Source: Mycobacterium asiaticum (GTDB lineage: Bacteria > Actinomycetota > Actinomycetes > Mycobacteriales > Mycobacteriaceae). Taken from it: a stretch of DNA of 64,000 bases. The notes beneath the pieces were generated by a model, which ran no database searches, was not told the DNA's origin, and worked only from the letters and a program-made list of their open reading frames with translations. The position numbers and the translations under genes were made by a program. The DNA is taken from NCBI RefSeq assembly GCF_001673635.1, contig NZ_LZMH01000023.1, forward strand, positions 182,229-246,228, read 5' to 3'. Below are positions 34,911 through 43,836 of this stretch, piece by piece (the first letter of the stretch is position 1; every line of letters starts with the position of its first letter).

Positions 34911-35693
34911 ATGACAAGCACCGTCTCCGTCGAGCGGGACGGGCACGTCCTGCTCATCGGTTTGAATCGCCCCGAAAAGCGCAACTCTTTCAACCGCGCG
35001 ATGATCGCGGATTTGTCCCGCGCCTACGCCCTGCTGGAATCCGACCCCGAACTGCGCGCCGGCGTGCTGTTCGCCCATGGTGACCACTTCACCGCCGGAC
35101 TGGACCTGGTCGATGTCGGGCCGGCCGTCGCCGGTGGACAAGACTTGATGCCTGAAGACGGTCGCGACCCCTTCCGCCTGGAAGGCAACTGGACCACGCC
35201 CCTGGTCGCGGTCGCGCACGGCTGGTGCATGACCTTGGGCATCGAACTACTGCTGGCCGCCGACATCCGGATCGCCGCGTCGGGTACCCGCTTCACCCAG
35301 ATGGAGGTGCTGCGCGGCATCTATCCGTTCGGCGGTGCGACGATCCGGCTGCCGCGTGAAGCCGGCTGGGGCAACGCGATGCGATGGCTGCTGACCGGCG
35401 ACGAGTTCGACGCGGCCGAGGCATACCGGATCGGCCTGGTCCAGGAGGTCGCCGACGATGCCGAGGCGGCGTTGGCCAGTGCGCGGCAGATCGCGCAAGT
35501 CATCGCCGAGCGCGCCGCCCCACTGGGTGTGCGGGCGACGCTCGCGTCGGCGCATCTGGCCCGCGAGCAGGGTCAGGCGGCCGCCGCGCAACGGCTCGCT
35601 CCCGTCGTGAAGGAACTGTTCGCCAGTGCGGACGCCGCCGAGGGCGTGCAGTCGTTCATCGAGCGCCGTGCGGCCCGCTTCGAGGGGCGCTGA
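34911..35693 (+). CDS. enoyl-CoA hydratase/isomerase (crotonase) family protein
   Basis: 260 residues of crotonase fold, with HGDHFTAGLDL (oxyanion region) and GWCMTLGIELLLAADI. The first catalytic glutamate of hydratases has a counterpart at Glu132 (QMEVLRG), but the second position is Arg158 (NAMRWLLTGD) where classical hydratases have Glu. It may therefore be an isomerase, hydrolase or other crotonase rather than a standard hydratase. The ATG at 34911 is used; a GTG six bases upstream is equally possible and neither has a strong ribosome site. It is divergent from the TetR unit and likely its target. It converges on an aldehyde dehydrogenase across a strong hairpin. Confidence 0.82.
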   Translation: MTSTVSVERDGHVLLIGLNRPEKRNSFNRAMIADLSRAYALLESDPELRAGVLFAHGDHFTAGLDLVDVGPAVAGGQDLMPEDGRDPFRLEGNWTTPLVAVAHGWCMTLGIELLLAADIRIAASGTRFTQMEVLRGIYPFGGATIRLPREAGWGNAMRWLLTGDEFDAAEAYRIGLVQEVADDAEAALASARQIAQVIAERAAPLGVRATLASAHLAREQGQAAAAQRLAPVVKELFASADAAEGVQSFIERRAARFEGR

Positions 35694-35704
35694 CCCCTCG
35701 CGAC

Positions 35705-35754
35705 CAGACGCTAAAGCCCCCGACACGCCGGGCGTGCGGGGGCTTTAGCGTCTG
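35705..35754. terminator. bidirectional hairpin terminator between convergent genes
   Basis: A perfect 18-base stem: CAGACGCTAAAGCCCCCG (35705-35722) pairs with 35737-35754. The 14-base apex can pair further (CACGC/GCGTG). It lies between the stops of the crotonase gene and the aldehyde dehydrogenase gene. No T-run follows, as is common for mycobacterial hairpins. The 12-mer GCGTCTGCTCGC at 35748-35759 recurs in the hairpin at 51864-51923. Confidence 0.75.
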
Positions 35755-35774
35755 CTCGCCAGAACTCGGCGACG

Positions 35775-37250
35775 CTACTCGACCGTGTAGCCCATCGGCA
35801 TCAACACGCTCTTCTGCTGGGTGAAGTGCTCCACGCCCTCGGGCCCGTTCTCGCGCCCGATGCCGGAGTTCTTGTACCCACCGAACGGACAGCACGGGTC
35901 GAACGCATACCAGTTGATCGCGTAGGTCCCGGTGCGGATCTTCTCCGAGATCTCAATGCCCTTGGGCACATCGGAGGTCCACACGCTGCCGGCCAGCCCG
36001 TACACCGAGTCGTTGGCGATCTTGATGGCGTCCTCGACGGTGTCGTAGGGAATGATCGCCAGCACCGGCCCGAAGATCTCCTCCTGGGCGATCGTCATCT
36101 TGTTGTCGACGTCGGCGAACACCGTGGGCTGCACGAAGAACCCGTTGTCCAATCCTTCGGGACGGCCGCCACCGCACACCAGCCGCGCGCCCTCCTCGAT
36201 GCCCTTGGCGATGTAGCCCTCGACGCGGGCACGCTGCTTCTCCGAGATCAGCGAACCGATCTGGGCGTTCGGGTCCGAGGGCGGACCGACCGGCAGTGCC
36301 TGCACGAAAGCGCTTACCGCATCCACGATTTCGTCATAACGCGACCGGGGCGCCAGGATCCGCGTCTGGCCGACGCAGGCCTGGCCGGTGTTCATGATCC
36401 CGGAGAACACCATCATCGGGACCGCCGAGGCCAGGTCGACGTCGTCGAGCACGATGGCCGCCGACTTCCCGCCGAGTTCCAGCGTGCACGGCTTGAGCAG
36501 GTCGGCGGCGCGACGGCCGATCTCCTTGCCGACAGCCGAGCTGCCGGTGAAGGTGAACAGGTCGACATCGGTGTTGGCGGTCAGCGCCTGGCCGGTCTCG
36601 ATGCCGCCGGGCACCACCGACAGAACCCCTTCGGGCAGGCCGGCGTCGGCGAACACCTCCGCCAATGCATTTGCGGTCAACGGGGTTTCACCGGCCGGCT
36701 TGAGCACCACGGTGCAGCCCGCCAGCAACGCCGGCCCCAGCTTGTTGACCGCCAGGAACAGCGGCACATTCCATGCCACGATGGCGGCCACCACACCGAT
36801 CGGCTCGCGGTGCACGATCGTCTGGCCATAGGAGCCAGTGCGCACCTCGCGCCACTTGACCTGGTCGACGGCCGGTCCGGCGAAGAAGTTCAGCGCCCCC
36901 ATCGTCCCCATCCAGTGCATGGTCTCGATGGTCATCGGCGGCTGGCCGGTCTCGTCGGCGAGCAGCTTGGCGAACAGCTCCTTGCGCTCCTCGAGCAATT
37001 GCAGCGCCTTGGCGATGACGGCCGCGCGCTCCTTGGGCGGGGTGGTGGGCCACGGGCCGCTGTCGAATGCGGCGCGGGCCGCGGCAACCGCCGCGTCCAC
37101 GTCGGCCGCCGCCGCCAGCGGGACCTTGCCGACGTACTCGCCGGTCGCCGGGCAGTGCACCTCGATGACCTGGTCGGTCGATGGCTGGGTCCACTTGCCG
37201 CCGATGAAGAGCTTGTCGTATTCGGTCGCCTGGCTCACGGTCTGGGTCAT
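35775..37250 (-). CDS. NAD(P)-dependent aldehyde dehydrogenase, Rv0223c-like
   Basis: 491 residues of the ALDH superfamily. VAWNVPLFLAVNKLGPALLAG and VVLKPAGETP are the NAD-binding region, FTFTGSSAVG the glycine motif, TLELGGKSAAIV holds the general-base glutamate and NTGQACVGQTRIL the catalytic cysteine. It should oxidise an aldehyde to its acid. Length is typical. It is downstream of and co-directional with the Rv0224c-like methyltransferase gene, 104 bases apart, as in M. tuberculosis. Substrate cannot be told from sequence. Confidence 0.9.
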   Translation of the reverse strand: MTQTVSQATEYDKLFIGGKWTQPSTDQVIEVHCPATGEYVGKVPLAAAADVDAAVAAARAAFDSGPWPTTPPKERAAVIAKALQLLEERKELFAKLLADETGQPPMTIETMHWMGTMGALNFFAGPAVDQVKWREVRTGSYGQTIVHREPIGVVAAIVAWNVPLFLAVNKLGPALLAGCTVVLKPAGETPLTANALAEVFADAGLPEGVLSVVPGGIETGQALTANTDVDLFTFTGSSAVGKEIGRRAADLLKPCTLELGGKSAAIVLDDVDLASAVPMMVFSGIMNTGQACVGQTRILAPRSRYDEIVDAVSAFVQALPVGPPSDPNAQIGSLISEKQRARVEGYIAKGIEEGARLVCGGGRPEGLDNGFFVQPTVFADVDNKMTIAQEEIFGPVLAIIPYDTVEDAIKIANDSVYGLAGSVWTSDVPKGIEISEKIRTGTYAINWYAFDPCCPFGGYKNSGIGRENGPEGVEHFTQQKSVLMPMGYTVE

Positions 37251-37354
37251 TCCGCCGTTCCTCCTCGTTGCTTCACGCCGCGTCCTCGTCGGACGCCGCC
37301 GGCAGTGATACGCGCCACCCTACCGAAGCCGTCGCGAGATTAGAACCTGTTCCA

Positions 37355-38122
37355 TTATTGCGGCGACAGGACCAGCACCAGATTGCTCGTGGCGAACTCC
37401 CGCAGCACCGGCACCGAGGTCAGCCACCAGGCCCATCGTGGGTGGTAGCGAGGGAAAGTGGCCACCGCGGCTCCGGTGCTGGCGGCCCAGTCCAGGCCCG
37501 CGGCGGCGGAGACGGCGAATAACGACGACCCGTAGTCGTTCTTGGCCGGATGACCGTGTCTGCGGGCGTACATCGCCGCCGCCCGGGCGCCGCCGAGGTA
37601 ATGCGTCAGGCCCATCTCATGGCCACCGAACGGTCCCAACCAGACGGTGTAGGACAACACGACCAGCCCGCCCGGCCGGGTCACCCGCAGCATCTCGTTG
37701 CCCAGTTGCCAGGGCCGCGGGACGTGTTCGGCGACGTTGGACGACAGGCAGATGTCCACCGAGTTGTCGGCGAACGGCAACGCCATGCCCGAGGCCCGGA
37801 CGACTGCGCCGGAGTGCCGCGCCACCACCGGCTCGGCGGCGTGGCTCTCGGACGGGTCGGGTTCGACGCCGACGTAGCGTGCGCCGGCGGCGTCGAACGC
37901 GGCCGCGAAATAGCCGGGCCCGCCGCCGACGTCGAGCAGCGTGCGTCCGCTCAAGTCGGCACCGGTTGCGGCCCGCCAGAGATCTTCGACCATGCCCGCG
38001 GTGTCGACGGCCAGGGCGCCGTAGAACCGCGCCGGGTCGGTTTGCTCGAACCGGAACTCCGACAGCAGGCGCAACGAGCGTCGCAGCGTCGCGCGCCGCG
38101 CGAAGATGCCGGTCACGCCCAC
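37355..38122 (-). CDS. class I SAM-dependent methyltransferase, Rv0224c-like
   Basis: 255 residues from a GTG start. Motif I is LLDVGGGPGYFAAAF, followed by YVGVEPDP (acidic loop), MALPFADNSVDICLSSNVAEH (motif II region) and ML-RVTRPGGLVVLSY (motif III). It methylates an unknown acceptor using S-adenosylmethionine. The N-terminus MGVTGIFARRATLRRSLR matches my recollection of Rv0224c, supporting the start. It is divergent from the Rv0225-like glycosyltransferase with 73 bases between starts, and that neighbourhood (Rv0224c-Rv0227c) suggests work on cell-envelope glycans or lipids. Confidence 0.87.
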   Translation of the reverse strand: MGVTGIFARRATLRRSLRLLSEFRFEQTDPARFYGALAVDTAGMVEDLWRAATGADLSGRTLLDVGGGPGYFAAAFDAAGARYVGVEPDPSESHAAEPVVARHSGAVVRASGMALPFADNSVDICLSSNVAEHVPRPWQLGNEMLRVTRPGGLVVLSYTVWLGPFGGHEMGLTHYLGGARAAAMYARRHGHPAKNDYGSSLFAVSAAAGLDWAASTGAAVATFPRYHPRWAWWLTSVPVLREFATSNLVLVLSPQ

Positions 38123-38195
38123 GCGGTCACCATACGGGCGCCGATTGTGCGGCTGCGACCGGCCGCAAGCGCGGCGGCGGCTAGGCTAGCGAACA

Positions 38196-39350
38196 ATGTC
38201 TGACCTGCGATCCGTACTGCTGCTGTGCTGGCGCGATACCGGGCACCCGCAGGGCGGTGGCAGCGAGACCTATCTGCAACGCATCGGCGCCCAGTTGGCC
38301 GCCGACGGCGTCGGCGTCACCCTGCGCACGGCGCGCTACCCGGGCGCCGCCAGGCGTGAGGTCGTCGACGGTGTGCGCATCAGCCGGGCCGGCGGGCGCT
38401 ACACGGTCTACATCTGGGCAATGCTCTCGATGGCGCTCGCCCGCATCGGCCTGGGACCGCTGCGCCACGTGCGGCCCGACGTCGTCGTCGACACCCAGAA
38501 CGGTCTGCCGTTCCTGGCCCGGCTGGTCTACGGCCGCCGCGCGGTGGTGCTGGTGCACCACTGTCACCGGGAACAGTGGCCGGTGGCCGGACCGGTGCTG
38601 TCGCGGGTGGGCTGGTTCGTCGAGTCGAGACTTTCGCCGCGGCTGCACCGGCGCAACCAGTACGTGACGGTGTCGCTGCCGTCGGCGCGGGATCTGGTGG
38701 CGCTGGGGGTGGACGACGGACGCATCGCTGTGGTGCGCAACGGACTCGACGAGGCGCCGCCCCGGACGTTGTCCGGCCCGCGGACCGCCGAGCCGCGCCT
38801 GGTGGTGCTGTCCCGGTTGGTCCCGCACAAGCAGATCGAGGACGCCCTGGACGCGGTCGCCCGACTGCGCCCCGGCTTCCCAGAGCTGCAGTTGGACGTC
38901 GTCGGCGGCGGATGGTGGCACCAGCGTCTCGTCGAGCACGTACACCGGCTCGGCATTTCCGATGCTGTGACCTTCCACGGCCATGTCGACGACGCCACCA
39001 AACATCAACTGCTGCAACGCTCGTGGGTGCACCTGTTGCCCTCACGCAAGGAGGGGTGGGGCCTGGCCGTGGTCGAGGCCGGCCAGCACAGCGTCCCCAC
39101 CATCGGCTACCGCTCCTCGGGCGGCCTGTCCGACTCGGTCATCGACGGTGTCACCGGCGTATTGGTCGACCACCCCGGCGAACTGGTGGACCGGCTGGAA
39201 GAGTTGCTGTCGGATCCGGTGCTACGCGATCAGCTCGGTGCCAAGGCCCAGGCCCGCAGCGTCGAGTTCTCCTGGCGGCAGAGCGCGGAGGCGCTGCACA
39301 CCGTCCTGCGCACGGTGCAGGCGGGCGGGCGCGTCAGCGGCCTGGTCTGA
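38196..39350 (+). CDS. GT4-family glycosyltransferase, Rv0225-like
   Basis: 384 residues, GT-B fold. The N-terminal acceptor domain begins LLLCWRDTGHPQGGGSETYL with the GGxE-type glycine loop; the C-terminal domain has VVLSRLVPHKQIEDAL and the donor-binding EX7E motif around SRKEGWGLAVVEAG. It transfers a sugar from a nucleotide donor, probably at the cytoplasmic face of the membrane during envelope glycan synthesis; donor and acceptor unknown. It converges with the DUF1275 gene, 14 bases apart. Confidence 0.87.
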   Translation: MSDLRSVLLLCWRDTGHPQGGGSETYLQRIGAQLAADGVGVTLRTARYPGAARREVVDGVRISRAGGRYTVYIWAMLSMALARIGLGPLRHVRPDVVVDTQNGLPFLARLVYGRRAVVLVHHCHREQWPVAGPVLSRVGWFVESRLSPRLHRRNQYVTVSLPSARDLVALGVDDGRIAVVRNGLDEAPPRTLSGPRTAEPRLVVLSRLVPHKQIEDALDAVARLRPGFPELQLDVVGGGWWHQRLVEHVHRLGISDAVTFHGHVDDATKHQLLQRSWVHLLPSRKEGWGLAVVEAGQHSVPTIGYRSSGGLSDSVIDGVTGVLVDHPGELVDRLEELLSDPVLRDQLGAKAQARSVEFSWRQSAEALHTVLRTVQAGGRVSGLV

Positions 39351-39364
39351 GTGAAGCCGAGTAG

Positions 39365-40147
39365 CTAAGCCGTCGCCGGGGCCAGTTCCGGCGCCAATTG
39401 CTCCGCCGGGGACGCCACTTCGACGCTGCTCAGATTGCGGCTGCGCACCACGTAGGCGGCCGCGATGCTCAGGCAGATCGCCGCCGGCACCAGCAGCGCG
39501 TAGCCGCCCAGCCCCGACCCGACCAGCAAGCCAACGGTGGCGCCGCCCAGGAAAAGCAGCAGCGTCGTCGTCAGGATCGCCGCCTTCCACTTGTCGATCC
39601 CGTCCTGACGGCTGCGGCCGAGCATCAGCCCGAGGTCGGTGACCGTTCCGGTGAAGTGGGTGGTGCGGATCGGCATCCCGCGGAAACTCGAGGTGAGTCC
39701 GTTCTGCAGACCGAGCGCCGCGGCGGCCAGGAGGGCCTGGACGACGGATTGCTCGACCCCGATCAAACCCTTGAGCGGTGTCTCCGCCGCCACCACCGCG
39801 GCCAGCAGCAGCACCGCCTCCAGGGTCAGCACGGTGGCGTGGTGCGCGCGTGTCGGGTGTCGGTAACCGCCCATGATCACTCCCGCCGCGGCCGCGCCGC
39901 CGCCGAAGCCGAGCAGAATCGCTGCGAGAACGTGACCTTCGTACAACCAAGGGTTGGCGGTGTTCATGCCAAGCTGCGTGGTGATCCCAGTGAGATTGCC
40001 GACCGGGACGGCGAGGATCAGCAGGGCGACAGCGTTGACGAAGCCGGCCACAAAAGCCAGTGAGGCGCTGTAGAGCAGGACAGCGCGACGGGAGGAAAGG
40101 TCGTCATCGTGGGCCGGATGGCGAGCCGAGTCGTTCTTCAGACTCAT
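39365..40147 (-). CDS. DUF1275 (YoaK-like) integral membrane protein
   Basis: 260 residues, six predicted membrane spans after a short polar N-terminus. Family signatures visible: SLAFVAGFVNAVALL in span one, GNLTGITTQLG, ALGLQNGLTS and THFTGTVTDLG. DUF1275 proteins are widespread, of unknown function, proposed to be transporters. The start MSLKNDSARHP at 40147 is followed by a normal first span. It is divergent from a small winged-helix gene; the gap contains repeated, inverted AT-rich half-sites that could regulate both. Confidence 0.85.
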   Translation of the reverse strand: MSLKNDSARHPAHDDDLSSRRAVLLYSASLAFVAGFVNAVALLILAVPVGNLTGITTQLGMNTANPWLYEGHVLAAILLGFGGGAAAAGVIMGGYRHPTRAHHATVLTLEAVLLLAAVVAAETPLKGLIGVEQSVVQALLAAAALGLQNGLTSSFRGMPIRTTHFTGTVTDLGLMLGRSRQDGIDKWKAAILTTTLLLFLGGATVGLLVGSGLGGYALLVPAAICLSIAAAYVVRSRNLSSVEVASPAEQLAPELAPATA

Positions 40148-40182
40148 CAGGACAATCCCTCTCAGCGTTGGACCGGGCGCTG

Positions 40183-40230
40183 ATACGAAGTTTATATAGC
40201 GAAATATTCTTCATCAATAAATCTTCGTAT
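40183..40230. promoter_or_regulatory. inverted half-site array between DUF1275 and the winged-helix gene
   Basis: ATACGAAG (40183-40190) and CTTCGTAT (40223-40230) are perfect inverted copies, each followed inwards by a TTTAT-like stretch. A third degenerate copy lies between them (GATGAAGAATATTTC read on the minus strand). The AT-rich element is unlike its surroundings and sits about 36 bases before the DUF1275 start and 98 before the regulator start. Likely binding array for the adjacent regulator. Confidence 0.5.
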
Positions 40231-40328
40231 GAGTTTGGCCAGAGAGCGGCGCAGCGGCGCGGCGCAAAACGCACGGGAATTTGCGAAACCGTTTACGCGA
40301 AAGAAGCAGTAGTAACATCACAAGTGTG

Positions 40329-40640
40329 ATGGCTGGCAAGGCGGTGAATCAGGACGAGCGGCCCGACTCCGAACGCGGCTGGACATTCCTGACGAATCAT
40401 GGCCACGTCCTGCTGTGCGTATCCCTGAGTGAGCCGTTGACCGCGCGCGAGTTGTCGCTGCGCGTGGGCATCACCGAGCGGTCGGTGCAGGCCATCCTGT
40501 CCGACCTCACCGGCGAGGGATACCTGATCAAGTCCAAGGCCGGCCGCCGCAACGTCTACACGCTCAACCCCGACGGCAGGTTGCGGCACCCGCTGGAGTC
40601 CGGTCACACCGTCGGCGAGCTCATCGACGCGTTGCGCTAG
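40329..40640 (+). CDS. winged helix-turn-helix regulator (small)
   Basis: 103 residues. A MarR/ArsR-like winged helix covers about residues 22-80: HVLLCVSLSEPLTARELS, VGITERSVQAILSDLTGEGYLI (recognition helix) and KAGRRNVYTLNP (wing). No ligand domain. It probably controls the divergent DUF1275 gene and itself via the half-site array in the gap. Its stop codon and the stop codon of the convergent Rv0226c-like gene share the palindrome CTAG at 40637-40640. The ATG at 40329 has a weak upstream site; a GTG at 40326 is possible. Confidence 0.75.
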   Translation: MAGKAVNQDERPDSERGWTFLTNHGHVLLCVSLSEPLTARELSLRVGITERSVQAILSDLTGEGYLIKSKAGRRNVYTLNPDGRLRHPLESGHTVGELIDALR

Positions 40641-42316
40641 CGCCCGGCGCGCACCGAGCGCATTGCCGCGCCAGCACCGCTGACCAGGAGCAACCCCAGC
40701 CACGCCAGGTGCGCGATGATCGTCACCGCGACATCCGTCGAGGAAGCGCGGGCGGTGTCGCCGCCGATCCGGTACAAGGCCAGATCGCCGTCGCGGTAGA
40801 CCGGCGGCAGCCCTCGAACGGTACGCGCTGCGGCGCCCACGTCGCCGGCGCTGTCCGATTCCACCACCAGCCACATCACCCCGGCCGCGGCCAACGCCGA
40901 GGGCTGCGGCCCGGACAGCAATAGCTCCTGGACGGCGCGGGCGTGCGCCCCCTCGCCAGGGACGGTGACCCCGGATATCACCAGATCGCCGGACGTCAGC
41001 ACCTCCGCCCGGACCCAGCGGGGCAGCGGGTCGAGCACCGGCGCCCGCCCCGCCCAGGCAAAGCGCCGCATGCTCCCGGCCGGCAACACCGCCACCGTGC
41101 CGGGCTCCCGGTTGATCGCCGCCGCGACCGCCGCCCAACCCGGGGGATAGCGCACCGCCTCCACCTTCCCCCAGACGCCCCAGGCCAGGTCGGGCAACAC
41201 CAGAATCAGCGCCGCGCAGCACACCGCCGCGGCAGGCCGAAGCCGTCGCCGCAACACGACGACCGCCCCCGCGCCGGCCAGTGCGTATCCCGGCATGGCC
41301 AGCGCCACCCACTTCTGGCCGTCGCGCAACACCCCGAACCCCGGCACCGCGTCGACCACCGACCGCAACAGCTGCAACCCCGCCCCGGTGGCCAGCAGCG
41401 CCGGACCCACCACCGCAACCACGGCCAGCACCAGCAGCGGCCGGGCCGCGGGCCGGCGCGCCACGTCCGGCAGCCCGACGGCCACCACGCCGAGCAGCGT
41501 CACAGTCGACAGGACCGCGAAAAGCGTTGCGCGCGAATCGGGTACGGCCTCGGCGTTCCAGATGCCGCCCAGGCCGGCCAGGCTGCCGAGGGTGCCCAGG
41601 CCGGGTTCGGCGCGCGGCGCGAACGCGTTCACCCCGAGCGCGTTGGCGGGCTGGTGCGCCGTCAACGACGAGCCCAGCACTGATGCCGTCAACCAGGGCA
41701 GCGCACCCAGCAGCGCAAAGCCCGACACCGCACCCGCACACACCCAGCGCGTCCGGCCCCGGCCCGGCGCGGCCACGCACACCAGGCCCGCCGCCGCCGC
41801 GAGCAGCAAACCCGTCGGGGTCAGCCCGGCCGCGGCGACCCAGAACGCCAGCGCGAAGAAGCCCGACCCACCGGACCGCAGCCCGAGCACCGTCGTCGCC
41901 ACCCACGGCAGGCACCCGTAGCCGACCAGCAAGCTCCAATGGCCCTGCAGCAGCCGCTCAGCGACATAGGGATTCCAGATCGCCAGCGTCATCGCCACCA
42001 ACTCGCCGGCGGGCCCGGCCGCGGGCAGCACCGCGGCGACCAGGCGCCCCGCTCCCCAGCCGGCCAGCCACAACCCGAGCACCAGCAGCGTCTTGACCAC
42101 GATCCCGCCGTCGACCACCCGGGACACCAGCGCCACCGCGAAATCCTGCGGTGTCGCGCGCGGCGCCGCAGACAAACCCAGCGCGGCATCGGTCAGATAC
42201 GACCGCGGCGTCGAAACCGCGTCGCGCAGCAGCAGATACCCGGGGCTCAGCAGCGGCGCGAGAACGAGCAGCGCCAGCGCCAGCGCGTAACCCGGCCGGG
42301 CCAGCCTGGCCCACAC
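40637..42316 (-). CDS. polytopic membrane protein, Rv0226c-like
   Basis: About 559 residues with at least ten hydrophobic spans. The first begins at about residue 8 (PGYALALALLVLAPLL), followed by LLRDAVSTPRSYL, which I recall near the start of Rv0226c. The layout resembles a GT-C-type or lipid-flipping membrane protein, but no catalytic motif is certain. No ATG is available near the expected N-terminus; the GTG at 42316, four bases after the Rv0227c-like stop, gives the best ortholog fit. Tight spacing indicates an operon with the upstream DUF3068 gene. The M. tuberculosis ortholog is of unknown function. Confidence 0.7.
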   Translation of the reverse strand: MWARLARPGYALALALLVLAPLLSPGYLLLRDAVSTPRSYLTDAALGLSAAPRATPQDFAVALVSRVVDGGIVVKTLLVLGLWLAGWGAGRLVAAVLPAAGPAGELVAMTLAIWNPYVAERLLQGHWSLLVGYGCLPWVATTVLGLRSGGSGFFALAFWVAAAGLTPTGLLLAAAAGLVCVAAPGRGRTRWVCAGAVSGFALLGALPWLTASVLGSSLTAHQPANALGVNAFAPRAEPGLGTLGSLAGLGGIWNAEAVPDSRATLFAVLSTVTLLGVVAVGLPDVARRPAARPLLVLAVVAVVGPALLATGAGLQLLRSVVDAVPGFGVLRDGQKWVALAMPGYALAGAGAVVVLRRRLRPAAAVCCAALILVLPDLAWGVWGKVEAVRYPPGWAAVAAAINREPGTVAVLPAGSMRRFAWAGRAPVLDPLPRWVRAEVLTSGDLVISGVTVPGEGAHARAVQELLLSGPQPSALAAAGVMWLVVESDSAGDVGAAARTVRGLPPVYRDGDLALYRIGGDTARASSTDVAVTIIAHLAWLGLLLVSGAGAAMRSVRAGR

Positions 42317-42320
42317 CCAG

Positions 42321-43664
42321 TTACGTCCGTTCGGTCGGGCCAGGGCTGGACGGACCCGGCGAACCCGGCGGCGTGGGACCCGGCTCCGTCGGGCCGGCCT
42401 CGGTCGGCGGATCCCGCGGCGGCGGCTCCGCGGAGGCGCTGGACGGTGGGTCGGCGGAGGCGCTGGGCGGTGGCGGTTCCTCCGCCAGCTCCGGACGCTG
42501 GGTGGGTAGTTTCTCGGTCTCGGCTTCGGCGCCCGGCACCGGTGGCTCCAGCCCACTGCGGCGCAGGAAGTCGGTGTCGTCACGGTCCAGGCTGGGGTCG
42601 GTCAGCGCGCTTTCGGTCCGCAGGCTGAACGACGCCAGCACGGCGCCACCGACCAGGGCGATCAAACCGGTGACGGTGAATGTGATCGGCAGGACCCGCG
42701 ACCACAACGCCAGCCGGTCCCGCTCGTCGCGCGCGGAGTTCACTTGCGACTCGACCGTCTCGGGGGTGGAGGTGAGCTTGTAGTCGGCCAGCGTCACCTC
42801 GGGCTTGAGCGCGTCGCGGGCGTAGTAGTGGTGGGCCTGATCGGTTTCCTTGACGATGGTGCCGGACACCGGGTCCACCCAGAAGGTTCGCTTGGCGGTG
42901 TAGTAGCGGGTCATGGTGATCTGCTCGGCCGGGTCGCCAGGGATCCCCCACATTCCCGCGCTGGTGGTGATCTTGCGGTCCTCTTCACCGGCATACAGCG
43001 ATGGGTAGGCGATCGGGGCTACCAGCTTGCCCTCACTGTTGACGCCCACGGTCTGGGTGAACCGGTAGGTGGTCAGACCGTTGACGTCCTCTTCGCCCTC
43101 ATAGTTCGCGTCGAACGGCTTCTGCGCGATCGGGTCGAAATAGGGGTACGTCTTGCGTTCGGTGTTGAACGGGAAGCGGTAGGCCAGGCCCTCGTGGCGC
43201 AACGGAATCGCGGTGGGCGGGTTCTCGTCGCCGATTCCGCGCGGCTTCTGCACCGATCCGCCGGGGTGCGCCTCGTCCGAGACCGCCATTGCCGTCTTGC
43301 GGTTGAGGGTGACGGTGTCGACGATGGCTAACAGCAGCCCGCTGTCTTTCTGCTTGTCGCTGCGCCGGACCGAGCTGCCGACCTGAAGCGTCACCACCTC
43401 GGCGTTGGCCGGCGCTTCGACGCTGATTTGCTGCTGCGACACCAGCGGCACGTTTTGGTTGACCACCACGTGGTCACCGGACAGCGACGCCGCGTCCAAG
43501 GCGGTGCCGTTGCCCTCGCTGATCAGCGTCGCATCGATGTTCAGCGGGATCTTGGTGATCCGGCTGCTGGTATAGGTCGACAACAGCAGCGCGGCGATCA
43601 GCAGTGCGGCTCCGAGTCCGATTGTCCCGCATGCGGCGATGCGCAACATGACTGCTCGGTTCAC
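42321..43664 (-). CDS. DUF3068 (PorA-family) membrane protein, Rv0227c-like
   Basis: 447 residues. A first span at about 8-30 is followed by a 290-residue extracytoplasmic domain typical of DUF3068, a second span at about 323-348 (VLPITFTVTGLIALVGGAVL), and a Pro/Ser/Glu-rich C-terminal tail from 385 with near-repeats of PPPSASADPP type. Corynebacterineae homologues have been reported to be needed for lipomannan/lipoarabinomannan maturation, from memory. It precedes the Rv0226c-like gene in an operon. The long Pro-rich tail looks low-complexity and likely disordered. Confidence 0.85.
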   Translation of the reverse strand: MNRAVMLRIAACGTIGLGAALLIAALLLSTYTSSRITKIPLNIDATLISEGNGTALDAASLSGDHVVVNQNVPLVSQQQISVEAPANAEVVTLQVGSSVRRSDKQKDSGLLLAIVDTVTLNRKTAMAVSDEAHPGGSVQKPRGIGDENPPTAIPLRHEGLAYRFPFNTERKTYPYFDPIAQKPFDANYEGEEDVNGLTTYRFTQTVGVNSEGKLVAPIAYPSLYAGEEDRKITTSAGMWGIPGDPAEQITMTRYYTAKRTFWVDPVSGTIVKETDQAHHYYARDALKPEVTLADYKLTSTPETVESQVNSARDERDRLALWSRVLPITFTVTGLIALVGGAVLASFSLRTESALTDPSLDRDDTDFLRRSGLEPPVPGAEAETEKLPTQRPELAEEPPPPSASADPPSSASAEPPPRDPPTEAGPTEPGPTPPGSPGPSSPGPTERT

Positions 43665-43836
43665 GTTGCTGTGACCTCCTTCTGGTCTCCAAGAACGGAT
43701 GACCCGCTATGACCTGACCAAGCAGCGAGGCAAACCCGTTTGACCCTAACAGCAGAATGTAAGGACCCGCCTGTGCGCGCCGAGTAGTGCGGTGTACCCG
43801 TACGACCACCCAACGAGCACGGGCAAACTGTCACCC

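Noticed and set aside
40182..40230. Resemblance of GATACGAAGTTTAT to a loxP arm
   Set aside because: Only one arm is similar, the spacer is far too long (32 bases), and no recombinase gene is near; regulatory half-sites fit better.
40637..42583. Longer Rv0226c-like protein starting at 42583
   Set aside because: The N-terminal extension is an Arg/Pro-rich out-of-frame shadow of the Pro-rich tail of the Rv0227c-like gene.
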